Positions 25,461 through 35,056 of a stretch of 64,000 bases of DNA are shown here, one piece after another. Numbering within the stretch: the stretch's first letter is position 1; each line of letters opens with the position of its first letter. The notes below the pieces were generated by a model. That model was not told the DNA's origin. It did not search any database and saw only the letters and a list, made by a program, of their open reading frames with translations. The translations under genes were made by a program, and so were the position numbers. Source of the stretch: Nocardia kruczakiae NBRC 101016 (GTDB taxonomy: Bacteria; Actinomycetota; Actinomycetes; Mycobacteriales; Mycobacteriaceae); the NCBI RefSeq assembly GCF_001612965.1, contig NZ_BDBL01000005.1, forward strand, positions 124,001 to 188,000, read 5' to 3'.

Positions 25461-26000
25461 AAGGAGGTGAGCGCCGCGCTGCTGCGCCGATGGCCCGGCG
25501 ACATCGAGCGCGGCATCCGTAACATGCAGAGCCAGGGCGAGATCGCGGCTCGGCTCGCCGCGGCCACGTTGCCGGCGGCAGGCGCCTGCTGGTTGCCATG
25601 ATCGTGCTGACGTGGTGGCCGCGGCTGGTCGCCGCTGAGCCCATGCCACACGCGACCGCCCACCGTCCGGATCGTCCTACCTGCCCGCTGCCCCCACCCC
25701 ACGGCCGCCCGCCGGGTACAGCGGCGTGCCGATCTCGGCCGCTGGCGCCGATGTATTCCGCGCGGGTCGCCGGCGATCGCCCGACGAATGCTCCCGTAAC
25801 GGATGTGTCCCCGCCATGGATATCCGGTGGTGCCGCGCCTGTGCGGTCGAATCGGTAGCTCGACCATCGGCAGGAGCGATATCGATCCGAATCCGTTGTG
25901 GCACTTCGTCTTGTCACCACACCGGTTCGACCCGATATGGCAAACCGAATGCCCGGATTGCCGCCTTCACGTTAAACTGCTTGCGAGATAGGCGGTTTCG
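25461..26000. other. 540-bp stretch without a supported gene
   Basis: Immediately after the hydrolase stop lies a strong anti-anti-SD sequence AAAGGAGGTGAGCG, but the frames it could serve are short (21 and about 45 codons) and unrecognised. The rest probably holds the terpene-synthase promoter; GAGATAGGCGG precedes that start codon. Nothing else is recognised. Confidence 0.4.
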
Positions 26001-26981
26001 ATGCATGTAACTGAGTTCTTCATGCCGTTCGATCCGGAGGGGGCCAATCCCGCCGAATCGGAGGCCGAGCAGGTCATGTGGGCCTGGCTCGAACGTTGTG
26101 ATCTGGTTCCCTCGGAGCCGACTCGCCGGCGCATGCGCCGGACCCGGCCGGCTCGTATGTACGCGCTGTGGTGCCCGTACGCCGGGGTGGACGCGCTGGG
26201 ATTGCTGAGCCGTTTCACCGCGTGGGCTTTCATCGTCGACGATCAGTTCGACATCGAAATCCCCGACCCGGCACGGACCTTGGCGACCATCACCGAACTG
26301 GAGGAGGTGTTCGACGACGGTGCGCAACCGCGCGGGGTGCTCGCGGTGGCCTTCGCCGAACTCTGGCGCGAACTGTGCGCCGGACGTTCCAGCCAGTGGC
26401 GCCATGCCGTACGCACCGAACTCTCCGCGTGGCTGTGGACCTACTACACCGAGAGCATCGGGCGGCTCACCGATCGCTATCCCGATCTGGACGACTACCG
26501 TGCCCACCGCCGCGATTCCGTTGCACTGTACGTATTTCTCGACATCAGCGAGATCGCGGAGGGCGTCGACCTGTGCGCGGAAGCGCGTGCCCTTCCGGCG
26601 TTGCGTGCGATACGGGAGGCATCGGTCGAACATATGGGACTGTTCAACGACATCCTGTCCATCGACTCCGACGAGGCCTCGGAGTACCTGTACAACTCGG
26701 TGCTGCTGGCCGAACGGCAGCAGGGTCTCGACCGGAAACAGGCGGTGGAGGTGGTCGACCGGATGCTCACCGGATGTGTGCGCCGGATGCTGGCGGGCAT
26801 CGATGCGCTGCCCGCCGAACTCGACGCGGCGGGCCTGTCCCGTCGCGAGCGCGCCGATATCCTCAGTACCGCAACCTGTTACACCCGATACGTGCGAGCT
26901 AACTTCGACTACCACTATCAGGCCGCGCGCTACACCAGTGCGCCGCGCGAGGCACTCGAGCACGGCGCACCCCTGACCTGA
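26001..26981 (+). CDS. class I terpene synthase
   Basis: 326 residues. The aspartate-rich metal motif is VDDQFD (D80, D81, D84). The second metal motif is NDILSIDSDE (N216, D217, S220, with D224/E225 as third ligand), a slight variant of the usual NDxxSxxxE. HRRD about 45 residues upstream of it carries the likely diphosphate-sensor Arg, and a C-terminal TRY motif provides the RY pair. It should ionise and cyclise a prenyl diphosphate, probably farnesyl or geranylgeranyl diphosphate. A prenyl diphosphate synthase gene lies 143 bp downstream, giving a minimal terpenoid cluster. The product cannot be predicted by eye. Confidence 0.9.
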   Translation: MHVTEFFMPFDPEGANPAESEAEQVMWAWLERCDLVPSEPTRRRMRRTRPARMYALWCPYAGVDALGLLSRFTAWAFIVDDQFDIEIPDPARTLATITELEEVFDDGAQPRGVLAVAFAELWRELCAGRSSQWRHAVRTELSAWLWTYYTESIGRLTDRYPDLDDYRAHRRDSVALYVFLDISEIAEGVDLCAEARALPALRAIREASVEHMGLFNDILSIDSDEASEYLYNSVLLAERQQGLDRKQAVEVVDRMLTGCVRRMLAGIDALPAELDAAGLSRRERADILSTATCYTRYVRANFDYHYQAARYTSAPREALEHGAPLT

Positions 26982-27124
26982 CGGCGAACCCGCGGGCGTT
27001 GCGCAAACGCAACCCGGGCCACCGCCCGGCCCGCGGGTTCCGGTGCGACGATGAATACTTCACGCACCGCCGACCGCGACGCGGAGCGGGCGCGGCGGCT
27101 GTGCCCTAGCGAGCGGGGCCGGTC

Positions 27125-28255
27125 ATGCGATCATCCAAACCCACCACCTACCCTCCCGAACGTCCTCCCGCAGCGGACCGCAAGGACTGCACACTCCCCC
27201 GCGAACCCGGGCGCCGCCCACGCGCCGCCAGCGATGTCACACCCGGTACGCGCTCTGCGGGGGCCTTGCTCGCCGATGCCCGCACGGCGATCGCGCCGGT
27301 CCTGCGGGCCGCTGTCGCGACGCTCGGTCACCCCCTGGACCGGATGGCCGGTTATCACTTCGGCTGGTGCGACGCCGAGGGCAATCTGCGCACCGGTGCG
27401 CACGGCAAGGGTCTGCGCCCGGCACTGACCCTGGCCGCCGCGGCCGCGTGCGGCGCACCGGCCGCCGATGCCGTCCACGCCGGTGCGGCGGTCGAACTGC
27501 TGCACAACTTCTCCCTCGTGCACGACGATGTGATGGACGCCGACCCGTTGCGCCACGGCCGGCCCACGGTCTGGCGGGTATGGGGCACCACCAATGCCAC
27601 TCTGCTCGGAGACGCGTTGCAGGCGTTGGCGTTCGCCGTGCTCTCCGACGGCGGAGTGCCGGAGGAGACCGGTGCCGCCGCGGTGATCCGGCTGGCCCGC
27701 ACCGCCGCGACGCTGTGCCACGGCCAGTATCAGGACTGTGATTTCGAGACCCGCCCGGATGTGAGCATCGAGGACTATCTGTCCATGGCGGCGGGCAAAA
27801 CCGCTGTGCTGCTGGGTTGTTCGTGCGCACTGGGCGCGTTGTGCGCGGGTGCGGATTCGCGGACGGTGGCCGCGTTCAACACCTTCGGCCGCAATCTGGG
27901 GCTCGCGTTCCAACTGGTCGACGACGCCATCGACATCTGGGGCGATCCGGCGGTGACCGGTAAACCCGCGCTCAGCGACCTGGCCGCACGGAAGCGGTCG
28001 TTTCCGGTGGTGTGCGCACTGGCCTCCGATACCGACGCGGGCCGCGAGTTGGCCCGGCTGTACAACGAGCCGCGGCCGATGACGACGGCCGACGTAGCGC
28101 GCGCGGCGGAACTGGTCGCTGCCGCCGGTGGCCGTGAACTCACCCGCGATTACGCCGACCGGGCGTTGCGTTCGGCGCTTGCCGGGCTGCCGTCGGGTGT
28201 CGTCCGGGGCGATCTCGAAACCCTGGCCCACGTGGTGGTCCGGCGAAACAGGTGA
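27125..28255 (+). CDS. polyprenyl diphosphate synthase (FPP/GGPP type)
   Basis: 376 residues. GKGLRP (residues 94-99) and the first aspartate-rich motif HDDVMD (D134, D135, D138) bind substrate and Mg; the second, QLVDDAIDIWGD, has D266, D267 and D270. The residues before the first motif (NFSLVHDD) control chain length, but I cannot assign C15 or C20 with confidence. About 45 extra residues precede the catalytic core, so translation may start further in. It follows the terpene synthase in the same direction and probably supplies its substrate. A strong hairpin follows the stop. Confidence 0.9.
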   Translation: MRSSKPTTYPPERPPAADRKDCTLPREPGRRPRAASDVTPGTRSAGALLADARTAIAPVLRAAVATLGHPLDRMAGYHFGWCDAEGNLRTGAHGKGLRPALTLAAAAACGAPAADAVHAGAAVELLHNFSLVHDDVMDADPLRHGRPTVWRVWGTTNATLLGDALQALAFAVLSDGGVPEETGAAAVIRLARTAATLCHGQYQDCDFETRPDVSIEDYLSMAAGKTAVLLGCSCALGALCAGADSRTVAAFNTFGRNLGLAFQLVDDAIDIWGDPAVTGKPALSDLAARKRSFPVVCALASDTDAGRELARLYNEPRPMTTADVARAAELVAAAGGRELTRDYADRALRSALAGLPSGVVRGDLETLAHVVVRRNR

Positions 28256-28256
28256 G

Positions 28257-28292
28257 CCGGTCCGTGATCACCGGCAAGCGATCACGGACCGG
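28257..28292. terminator. hairpin terminator between convergent genes
   Basis: Perfect 13-bp inverted repeat (CCGGTCCGTGATC and its complement) with a 10-base loop, between the stops of the prenyl synthase and the VWA protein. There is no T-tract, as is common in actinobacteria. It can serve both strands. Confidence 0.8.
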
Positions 28293-28327
28293 CCCTCGAT
28301 TCCCGGCGATTCCTCGGTAGCGGTGCC

Positions 28328-30241
28328 CTAGGAGTGCGAGTTCTTGCGGCGGCTCCGTATCACCACCAGCGCGCCGAGAAGCAGTCCGAGGAGGACGACA
28401 CCGGCGATGACGGCGACGAGGACCGTCGGCGAAACACCGTCGCCGGATTCCGAGGCGGCCGATGCCTGCGATCCGCCGCCGCTGTTCGCCGAGGACGAGG
28501 CGTCCGGTGACTTCGTCGCGTGCTCACCGAATATGCCCTCTGCCGTGGTGGATTCGTAATGCGGTCCGGGTTCGGGGGTCCCGCCGACGGTCACATCCAG
28601 GCGAATCGGGACCGGCGCACCGAGTCCTTCGACATTCGAGGCGCTGACGGAGACGGCGATGTAGTACCAACCCGCCAGGCTCTGGTCGGCGCCCTTGCCC
28701 GTCCCGGCCGCGCGATTGCTGTAGCGCACCGGCAGCGTGGCCAGCGGATCGCCGGCCGGCATCGTCGCGGATTCTCCGTTGTAGCTGGCGAAGTCGTGAT
28801 CGATCTCGGTGCGAATCGGCGAGTACAGCGTGGTCGTGACCCGTGACAGCCCGTCGAGTCCATGCTTGTCGGAATCCAGGAAATTCACCCGGTAGGCGAG
28901 ACCCTGCCCCCATCCGAGCGGGACACGATAGAACACCGACTCGCCCCGCTGCAGGGTGTCGGAATAGCTGCCCGAACCTTCCACTGTGGCTGCGGCATTG
29001 AACGATCCGCCTCCGGTCACCGCGACGGCACTGCCGGTCGGTGGCGTGAATGCCGTCTTCGTGGTCGACGCGGGCGGGCCGGGGTCGCCGGCCGAGGGTT
29101 CGATGCCGAACAGCAATTCCATGGGCATCTGCTGCGGCATGTTGTCGGCGACGCCATGCCACTCCGGTGCGAAGTAGTAGCGACCGCCGCCGCGGCACGC
29201 GTTCGCGGCGCTGTCGGATCCGGAATCGGTCTTCGTCGCGCCGTCCCACGCCTTGGTGACGGTCAGGGCCACACCGTCACTGGTGTTGACGACCTGCTCG
29301 AACTCGAAGACGTTGCAGTCCTTGCCGTCCTCACCGTAGACCCGCAGGTACAGCACACTGTTGTCGTTGCCGGACTGTTTCTGCCGCACGTGCGGGAAGG
29401 CAACCGTCGCACTGAAGTACGCCATCGCCCCCTGCGGCACGTCCAGGGCGTAGTACTTCGTCTCGTGCTGGGCGATCGTGTCCAGATATTGGCCCGGCGC
29501 CGCGATCGGCGCGTCCCGATAGGCCGCGGCGCCGGAAATCGGTGCGCCGATCGGCGTATAGGTGCGCAAGGCCGCCTGGCTCACCCTGGGCAGAACGCGT
29601 TCGAGCGAGGTGCCGTCGGCGGCGTCGGTGTACGTACCGCCGGTCTGCTGCGCGATGCACGTGAGCTGTTTGCGCGCGGGCCCGTCGACACCGAATCCGA
29701 TGGCGTGCACCACGATCCTCGCGCCCTGGCGCTCGAGTTCCCGGGCGACCTCACAGGGATCCGGTGGCGCACAGGTGTCTTCGCCGTCGGAGACGAGGAC
29801 GATCGAACGCGGGCCCTCCTTCGGAAGCGCTTCGGCGGCCGCCCGCAGCGCGGCGCCGATCGGCGTGTATCCACTGGCCTCGATACCGTCGAGGGCGGTG
29901 TTCACGGCGGCTCTGTCGATGATGTCGGCGCCGCGCAGCGTGCGCACATCCGCACATCCGGCGGTCTTCTCCGCGTCCGAGGATCCGGTTCCGGTCCCGT
30001 ACACCGTCAGTCCCACTCTCGACCGCGGTGGGGCCGCGGCGACGAAACTGTGGACGGCGGCCTTGGCCGCATCCAGTTTCGTGCCGCCGCCGGGGTCCGG
30101 GGCCCGCATGGATCCCGAGGCGTCCAGCACCAGCATCGTGGGCGCGTATTCGGGTTGCTGCTGCGCGTGCACCGGCACCGCGGTGAGCACAACCGCCGCC
30201 GCGGCCGCCCCGAGCGTCAGCAGCTTCCTCAATCTCGACAT
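28328..30241 (-). CDS. exported von Willebrand factor A-domain protein
   Basis: 637 residues. A cleavable signal peptide (MSRLRKLLTLGAAAAAVVLTAVPVHAQ) leads to a VWA domain with the MIDAS motif DASGS, TPIGAAL and SDGEDTC. A long beta-rich region follows, then a Gly/Ser linker, a membrane segment near the C-terminus and the basic tail RSRRKNSHS, so it should be anchored with its bulk outside the membrane. ATG 30241 has GGAGAG just upstream; an earlier in-frame start adds ten residues. Likely binds a protein or matrix ligand through Mg; function unknown. Confidence 0.88.
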   Translation of the reverse strand: MSRLRKLLTLGAAAAAVVLTAVPVHAQQQPEYAPTMLVLDASGSMRAPDPGGGTKLDAAKAAVHSFVAAAPPRSRVGLTVYGTGTGSSDAEKTAGCADVRTLRGADIIDRAAVNTALDGIEASGYTPIGAALRAAAEALPKEGPRSIVLVSDGEDTCAPPDPCEVARELERQGARIVVHAIGFGVDGPARKQLTCIAQQTGGTYTDAADGTSLERVLPRVSQAALRTYTPIGAPISGAAAYRDAPIAAPGQYLDTIAQHETKYYALDVPQGAMAYFSATVAFPHVRQKQSGNDNSVLYLRVYGEDGKDCNVFEFEQVVNTSDGVALTVTKAWDGATKTDSGSDSAANACRGGGRYYFAPEWHGVADNMPQQMPMELLFGIEPSAGDPGPPASTTKTAFTPPTGSAVAVTGGGSFNAAATVEGSGSYSDTLQRGESVFYRVPLGWGQGLAYRVNFLDSDKHGLDGLSRVTTTLYSPIRTEIDHDFASYNGESATMPAGDPLATLPVRYSNRAAGTGKGADQSLAGWYYIAVSVSASNVEGLGAPVPIRLDVTVGGTPEPGPHYESTTAEGIFGEHATKSPDASSSANSGGGSQASAASESGDGVSPTVLVAVIAGVVLLGLLLGALVVIRSRRKNSHS

Positions 30242-30336
30242 ACTCTCCACTCCGATGACTTCCAAGATCAACAGACCCTAATACGACAAATCCGGCTGCC
30301 TGCTACCGAATCGGCCGCGTCGGCTATAACTGCTGC

Positions 30337-31023
30337 ATGGGAAAGTTCGGCGAGGATGGTCGCAGTACGGACACGGCGCCGTCGATGGCCCGAACTTCCC
30401 TGCTGCGGGAATTGCCCACCACCGAACGCGGGCTGCGCACCCGCTCGGCGCTGATCGCCGCCGCCCGCCGGGTCTTCGAGACCAGTGGCTATCTCGACAC
30501 CCGGCTGGTCGACATCACGACCGCGGCCCATTGCTCCTCCGGTACGTTCTATACCTATTTCTCCAGCAAGGAGGAGATCTTCGCGGCGGTCCTGGAGATC
30601 GCCCAGGAGGACATGTTGCATCCGGGGATGCCGCATGTACCCGAGGCCGACGATCCGGCCGCGGTCGTGGCCGCGAGCAACCGCGCCTATTTCGAGGCCT
30701 ATCAGCGCAATGCCAAACTCATGGGCCTACTGGAACAGGTCGCCAATATCGACCCCGAATTCCGGGTGCTGCGCCAACGCCGTGCCGAGGCGTTCATCGA
30801 CCGCAACGCGCGCAGTATCGAATCGCTGCAACGCCGGGGCCTGGCCGATCCGGAGCTGGATCCCCTCCTCGCCTCGCGCGCTCTCTCCGGGATGGTGAGC
30901 CGTCTGGCCTTCGGGCATTTCGTGGGCGGCGACGACACCGACCGTCCGGTCGACCTGGACGAGCTGACCTACACCGCGACCCGGTTGTGGGTCAACGCGC
31001 TGCGTATCCCGGCCAAGTCCTGA
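30337..31023 (+). CDS. TetR-family transcriptional regulator
   Basis: 228 residues. The DNA-binding region is TRSALIAAARRVFETSGYLDTRLVDITTAAHCSSGTFYTYFSSKEEIF, the TetR_N pattern near residues 33-85, with a C-terminal helical domain of the type found with fatty-acid and CoA enzymes. It sits in front of, and in the same direction as, a four-gene CoA-metabolism operon; the dyad at 31112-31130 is its most likely target. The effector is probably an acyl-CoA or related molecule, by context only. Confidence 0.92.
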   Translation: MGKFGEDGRSTDTAPSMARTSLLRELPTTERGLRTRSALIAAARRVFETSGYLDTRLVDITTAAHCSSGTFYTYFSSKEEIFAAVLEIAQEDMLHPGMPHVPEADDPAAVVAASNRAYFEAYQRNAKLMGLLEQVANIDPEFRVLRQRRAEAFIDRNARSIESLQRRGLADPELDPLLASRALSGMVSRLAFGHFVGGDDTDRPVDLDELTYTATRLWVNALRIPAKS

Positions 31024-31096
31024 CTCGCCGTTTCGCCCTGCGGCACGGCGCGGACCTGCTACAACAGCGGAGTGCGGCGTCCACGCACACCCGCAA

Positions 31097-31130
31097 TTGA
31101 ACTTGACGTCGACCTCAACTACGGTGAGGT
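31097..31130 (+). promoter_or_regulatory. promoter and operator dyad for the SDR/acyl-CoA dehydrogenase operon
   Basis: -35 TTGAAC (31097-31102), 17-bp spacer, -10 TACGGT (31120-31125). A perfect dyad ACCTCA-7-TGAGGT (31112-31130) covers the -10, so a bound repressor would block polymerase. The 3' half-site ends 30 bases before the SDR start. Confidence 0.6.
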
Positions 31131-31160
31131 GACATCACGGACAGGGACAGGGGTACGGCA

Positions 31161-31979
31161 GTGCAGGTTGCGCAGAAAGTGGCCATCGTGACCGGCGGCG
31201 GAGGTGGTATCGGTGGCGCGCTCGCCGGCCGCCTCGCCGCCGCGGGCGCGCGAGTCGTCGTCGCCGATCTCGACGAGGCCGCCGCCGAGAACGTCGCGGA
31301 CGCGGTGGCGGCCGAGCATCCCGGCGCCTGCGTGAGCGCCGGTGCCGACGTCAGCGATCCGGAGGCGATCGCGAGCCTGATCGCGCTGGCGGAGAAGACG
31401 TTCGGCCCGGTCGACCTGTATTTCGCGAACGCCGGCATCGCCGGTGCGGCCGGGCTCGAGGTCGCCGAGGCCGACTGGGACCGGTCCTTCGAGGTCAACG
31501 TGCGCGCGCACATCCGCGCCGCCACCCAACTCGTGCCGCAGTGGCTCGAGCGCGGCGAGGGATACTTCGTCAGCACCGCCTCGGCGGCCGGACTGCTCAC
31601 CCAGATCGGGTCGGCCACCTACTCGGTGACCAAACACGCCGCCGTCGGCTTCGCCGAATGGTTGTCGGTCACCTACGGCGACAAGGGAATTCGAGTCAGC
31701 TGCCTGTGCCCCATGGGGGTCGACACGCCCCTGCTGTACGCCGGTCGCGACTCCGGCGACCGGCTCGGCGCGGCCTCGACCCGGGCGGTGACCGCCGCGG
31801 GCGAGGTCCTCGAACCCGCGCAGGTCGCCGACGCGGTGCTGGCCGCGATCGACACCGAACAGTTCCTGATCCTGCCGCATCCGAGCGTGCTCGAGATGTA
31901 CCGGCGCAAGGGATCCGACTACGACCGCTGGCTGGCCGGCATGCGCCGCTACCAGCACAGTCTGCTCGACGAGAACTGA
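31161..31979 (+). CDS. short-chain dehydrogenase/reductase 1
   Basis: 272-residue classical [11 protein letters not shown] is the cofactor fingerprint, NAG(I) the structural motif, and YSVTK with the preceding STASAAG gives the catalytic Ser-Tyr-Lys. The C-terminal part is longer than FabG and ends LVDEN-like (SLLDEN). It begins at GTG 31161. First structural gene of the operon with an acyl-CoA dehydrogenase, a second SDR and a kinase-like gene. Expected to oxidise or reduce a hydroxy/keto intermediate of the same pathway. Confidence 0.9.
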   Translation: MQVAQKVAIVTGGGGGIGGALAGRLAAAGARVVVADLDEAAAENVADAVAAEHPGACVSAGADVSDPEAIASLIALAEKTFGPVDLYFANAGIAGAAGLEVAEADWDRSFEVNVRAHIRAATQLVPQWLERGEGYFVSTASAAGLLTQIGSATYSVTKHAAVGFAEWLSVTYGDKGIRVSCLCPMGVDTPLLYAGRDSGDRLGAASTRAVTAAGEVLEPAQVADAVLAAIDTEQFLILPHPSVLEMYRRKGSDYDRWLAGMRRYQHSLLDEN

Positions 31980-32016
31980 AGCCGCACACCAGATTTTTCA
32001 ACGATCAGGAGATCAC

Positions 32017-33240
32017 ATGTCGATGTTCGACATCTCCGAGCGGGCCGAGAAGTATCGCGCCCAGCTGCTGGAGTTCATGGATTCGCACGTCTACCCCGCC
32101 GAGGCCGTCTACGACGAGCAGATGCGCGCCGCCGGTGATCCGCACTTCCAGCCGCCGGTCCTCGAAGAGCTGAAGGCCGAGGCGCAGCGGCGCGGTCTGT
32201 GGAATCTGTTCCACCCCTACGCGGAATGGGGTCCCGGTCTGACCAACCTCGAATACGCACCGCTGGCCGAGATCATGGGCCGCAGCCACCTGGCCCCGGA
32301 GGCGTGCAACTGCAACGCCCCGGATACCGGAAATATGGAGGTCTTCACGCTCTTCGGCACCGACGAGCACAAGGAGAAGTACCTGAAGCCGCTGCTGGCC
32401 GGCACGATCCGCTCGGCGTTCGCGATGACCGAACCCGCGGTCGCCAGTTCCGATGCCACCAATGTGGAACTGTCGATGGTGCGCGACGGGGACGAGTACA
32501 TCCTCAACGGCCGCAAGTGGTTCGCCTCCAACGCGCTGCACCCGAACTGCACCGTACTGATCGTGATGGGCAAGACCGATCCCGACGCCGCACCGCACCG
32601 CCAGCAGTCGATGATGGTCGTCCCCATCGACGCCCCGGGTGTGACCGTGCTGCGCGGCCTGCCGGTCTTCGGCTATCAGGACCGCGAAGGACATGCCGAA
32701 ATCGATTTCGCGAATGTCCGGGTACCGCTGAAAGACGTGCTGAAGGGCGAGGGTGAGGGGTTCGCGATCAGCCAGGCCCGGCTCGGACCCGGCCGCATCC
32801 ACCACTGCATGCGGGCCATCGGAATGGCCGAGCGCGCACTGGAATTGATGTGCCGGCGCGCGAGCACGCGCATCACCTTCGGCAAGCCGATCGCCGCCAA
32901 CGCCAATATCCAGGACTGGATCGCCGAGGCGCGCATCGATATCGAGATGATCCGGCTGCTGACCCTGAAGGCGGCCTATCTGATGGACACCGTCGGCAAC
33001 AAGGAGGCGCGCACCGAGATCGCCGCGATCAAGGTGGCCGCGCCCAATATCGCGCTGAAGATCGTCGACCGGGCCATCCAGGTCCACGGCGGCGCCGGTG
33101 TCACCGACGACTTCCCGCTCGCCATGGCCTGGGCGCACCTGCGCACGCTGCGGCTGGCCGACGGGCCCGACGAGGTGCACAAGCGCACGCTGGCCCGGCA
33201 GGAACTGCGCAAGTATCGAGATGTGAAGGCGGGCAACTGA
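32017..33240 (+). CDS. acyl-CoA dehydrogenase (ACAD10/11-like)
   Basis: 407 residues. [15 protein letters not shown] is the FAD/substrate-binding signature, and [28 protein letters not shown] and [17 protein letters not shown] are the blocks of the FadE subgroup related to human ACAD10/ACAD11 dehydrogenase domains. The general-base Glu of classic ACADs is not obvious at the usual C-terminal place ([11 protein letters not shown]), as in other members of this subgroup. Cytoplasmic flavoprotein. Its neighbour is a phosphotransferase, the other half of ACAD10/11, which suggests 4-hydroxyacyl-CoA chemistry rather than simple desaturation. Confidence 0.88.
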   Translation: MSMFDISERAEKYRAQLLEFMDSHVYPAEAVYDEQMRAAGDPHFQPPVLEELKAEAQRRGLWNLFHPYAEWGPGLTNLEYAPLAEIMGRSHLAPEACNCNAPDTGNMEVFTLFGTDEHKEKYLKPLLAGTIRSAFAMTEPAVASSDATNVELSMVRDGDEYILNGRKWFASNALHPNCTVLIVMGKTDPDAAPHRQQSMMVVPIDAPGVTVLRGLPVFGYQDREGHAEIDFANVRVPLKDVLKGEGEGFAISQARLGPGRIHHCMRAIGMAERALELMCRRASTRITFGKPIAANANIQDWIAEARIDIEMIRLLTLKAAYLMDTVGNKEARTEIAAIKVAAPNIALKIVDRAIQVHGGAGVTDDFPLAMAWAHLRTLRLADGPDEVHKRTLARQELRKYRDVKAGN

Positions 33241-33241
33241 T

Positions 33242-34012
33242 ATGGCGAATGCGGATCTGACCGGCCGCACCGCGATCGTCACCGGCGCCTCCCGCGGTAT
33301 CGGCCTCGCGACCGCGCAGGCCCTCGCCGCGTCCGGGGCCAACGTGGTGCTGACCTCGCGGGATCAGGAATCGGCCGACGCCGCGGCCGCACAGGTACAG
33401 GGCAGCGCGCTCGGTATCGCCGCGCACACCGTCGACGAGGATGCCGCGCGCGCCTGCGTCGACCGCACCCTCGAGCGGTTCGGCAGCGTCGACATCCTGG
33501 TCAACAACGCCGGCACCAATCCGGCGTTCGGCCCGGTGATCGATCAGGACCACGGCCGGTTCGCCAAGATCTTCGACGTCAACCTGTGGGCCCCGATCCT
33601 GTGGACCTCGCTGGCGACCGAGGCATGGATGGGCGAACACGGCGGCGCGGTCGTGAACACCGCCTCGATCGGCGGTATGGGTTTCGAGGCGAATCTCGGC
33701 CTCTACAACGCCTCCAAGGCGGCGCTCATCCACCTCACCAAGCAGATGGCGCTGGAGCTGTCCCCACGGGTCCGGGTCAACGCCGTCGCGCCCGGCGTGG
33801 TGCGGACCAAGCTCGCCGAGGCACTGTGGCGTGAACACGAGAATCTGGTGGCGGAGGCGACCGCCCTGGACCGGATCGGCGAACCCGACGATATCGGGTC
33901 GGCCATCGCATTCCTGGTATCCGACGCGGCGCACTGGATCACCGGCGAGGTGATGGTCATCGACGGCGGGCAGCGACTCGGCCACCCGGCGGCATTCCGG
34001 ACGGCACCGTGA
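33242..34012 (+). CDS. short-chain dehydrogenase/reductase 2
   Basis: 256-residue FabG-like SDR. TGASRGIG cofactor motif, VNNAGTN, catalytic NTASIGGM ... YNASKAA (Ser, Tyr, Lys), and the usual C-terminal DDIGSAIAFLVSDAAHWITGEVMVIDGG. It starts one base after the acyl-CoA dehydrogenase stop and its own stop overlaps the kinase start (GTGA), so all are co-translated. Likely acts on a beta- or gamma-hydroxyacyl intermediate. Confidence 0.92.
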   Translation: MANADLTGRTAIVTGASRGIGLATAQALAASGANVVLTSRDQESADAAAAQVQGSALGIAAHTVDEDAARACVDRTLERFGSVDILVNNAGTNPAFGPVIDQDHGRFAKIFDVNLWAPILWTSLATEAWMGEHGGAVVNTASIGGMGFEANLGLYNASKAALIHLTKQMALELSPRVRVNAVAPGVVRTKLAEALWREHENLVAEATALDRIGEPDDIGSAIAFLVSDAAHWITGEVMVIDGGQRLGHPAAFRTAP

Positions 34013-35043
34013 CGCCGGAGCAGCCCCGCGGAATCGATATCGCGGCGATCACCCGATGGATCGATGGGCTGGGCGTCGGGCTGATCGGCGCCCCGACCTT
34101 CACCCGGATCGGTCTCGGCCAGTCCAATCTCACCTATCTGGTGCGCGACGGCGCCGGGCACCGCTGGGTGCTGCGGCGCCCGCCGCTCGGCCGGCTGCTG
34201 GCCTCCGCCCATGATGTGGTGCGCGAGTCGCGGATCATGTCCGCGCTGTCCGGTACCGATGTCCCGGTGCCCGGAATCATCGCCGTCACCACCGATTCCG
34301 AGGTCTGTGACGCACCGGTGGTGCTGATGGAATACGTCGACGGACAGGTCGTGGACACCATGGAGGTCGCGGAGTCGCTGACTCCGCAGCGACGCCTGGC
34401 CATCGCCCAATCCCTGACCCACACACTGGCGCGCATCCACGCGGTCGATCTCGAGGCGGTGGGGCTGGTGGATCTGGCCAGTCACAAACCGTACGCGCAG
34501 CGGCAGCTGAATCGGTGGTCGCGGCAGTGGGAGCAGTCGCGCACCCGCGAGGTGCCCGAACTCGACGACCTCACCCGCCGGCTCGCCGAATCGGTTCCGC
34601 CGCAACGGGAAACGACGCTGGTGCACGGTGACTTCCATTTGCGCAACGTGATCACCGCGCGAGACAGCGGCGCGGTGGTGGCCGCACTGGACTGGGAACT
34701 GTCCACCCTCGGCGATCCGCTCGCGGATATGGGCAGCCTGCTCGCCTACTGGGTCGAGCCCGGCGAGGACATCGGCGGCGACTTCCCGGCCTCGGCACTG
34801 CCGGGTTTCCCGAATCGAGCCGAGATGGCGCGCGCCTACCTCGACGAGACCGGCCGCGACCGCGACGCTCTCACCTTCTGGCATGTGCTCGGATTGTGGA
34901 AACTGGCGATCATCGCCGAGGGGGTCATGCGGCGCGCGGCCGATACGCCGGGCAACAAGGCCGCCGCGGGCACACCGACCGTCGAACGCATCGACGCGAT
35001 CATCGCCCACGCCCGCGAGATCGCCGCCGACGCCGGCCTCTGA
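34009..35043 (+). CDS. phosphotransferase family protein (ACAD10/11 kinase-like)
   Basis: 344-residue APH-fold kinase. GQSNLTYLVRDG is the nucleotide-binding loop, WVLRRPP holds the ATP-binding Lys/Arg strand, HGDFHLRN is the catalytic loop (D, N) and DWELSTLGDPLAD the Mg-binding DWE. This subfamily pairs with ACAD domains: in human ACAD10/11 and in bacterial LvaA systems the kinase phosphorylates a 4-hydroxyacyl-CoA. GTG 34009 overlaps the SDR stop. Antibiotic phosphorylation is unlikely given the operon. Confidence 0.88.
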   Translation: MTPEQPRGIDIAAITRWIDGLGVGLIGAPTFTRIGLGQSNLTYLVRDGAGHRWVLRRPPLGRLLASAHDVVRESRIMSALSGTDVPVPGIIAVTTDSEVCDAPVVLMEYVDGQVVDTMEVAESLTPQRRLAIAQSLTHTLARIHAVDLEAVGLVDLASHKPYAQRQLNRWSRQWEQSRTREVPELDDLTRRLAESVPPQRETTLVHGDFHLRNVITARDSGAVVAALDWELSTLGDPLADMGSLLAYWVEPGEDIGGDFPASALPGFPNRAEMARAYLDETGRDRDALTFWHVLGLWKLAIIAEGVMRRAADTPGNKAAAGTPTVERIDAIIAHAREIAADAGL

Positions 35044-35056
35044 CGGGCGTCGATCA

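Noticed and set aside
25457..25600. Frames after the AAAGGAGGTGAG sequence
   Set aside because: Short, unrecognised, spacing from the SD unsuitable for the longer one.
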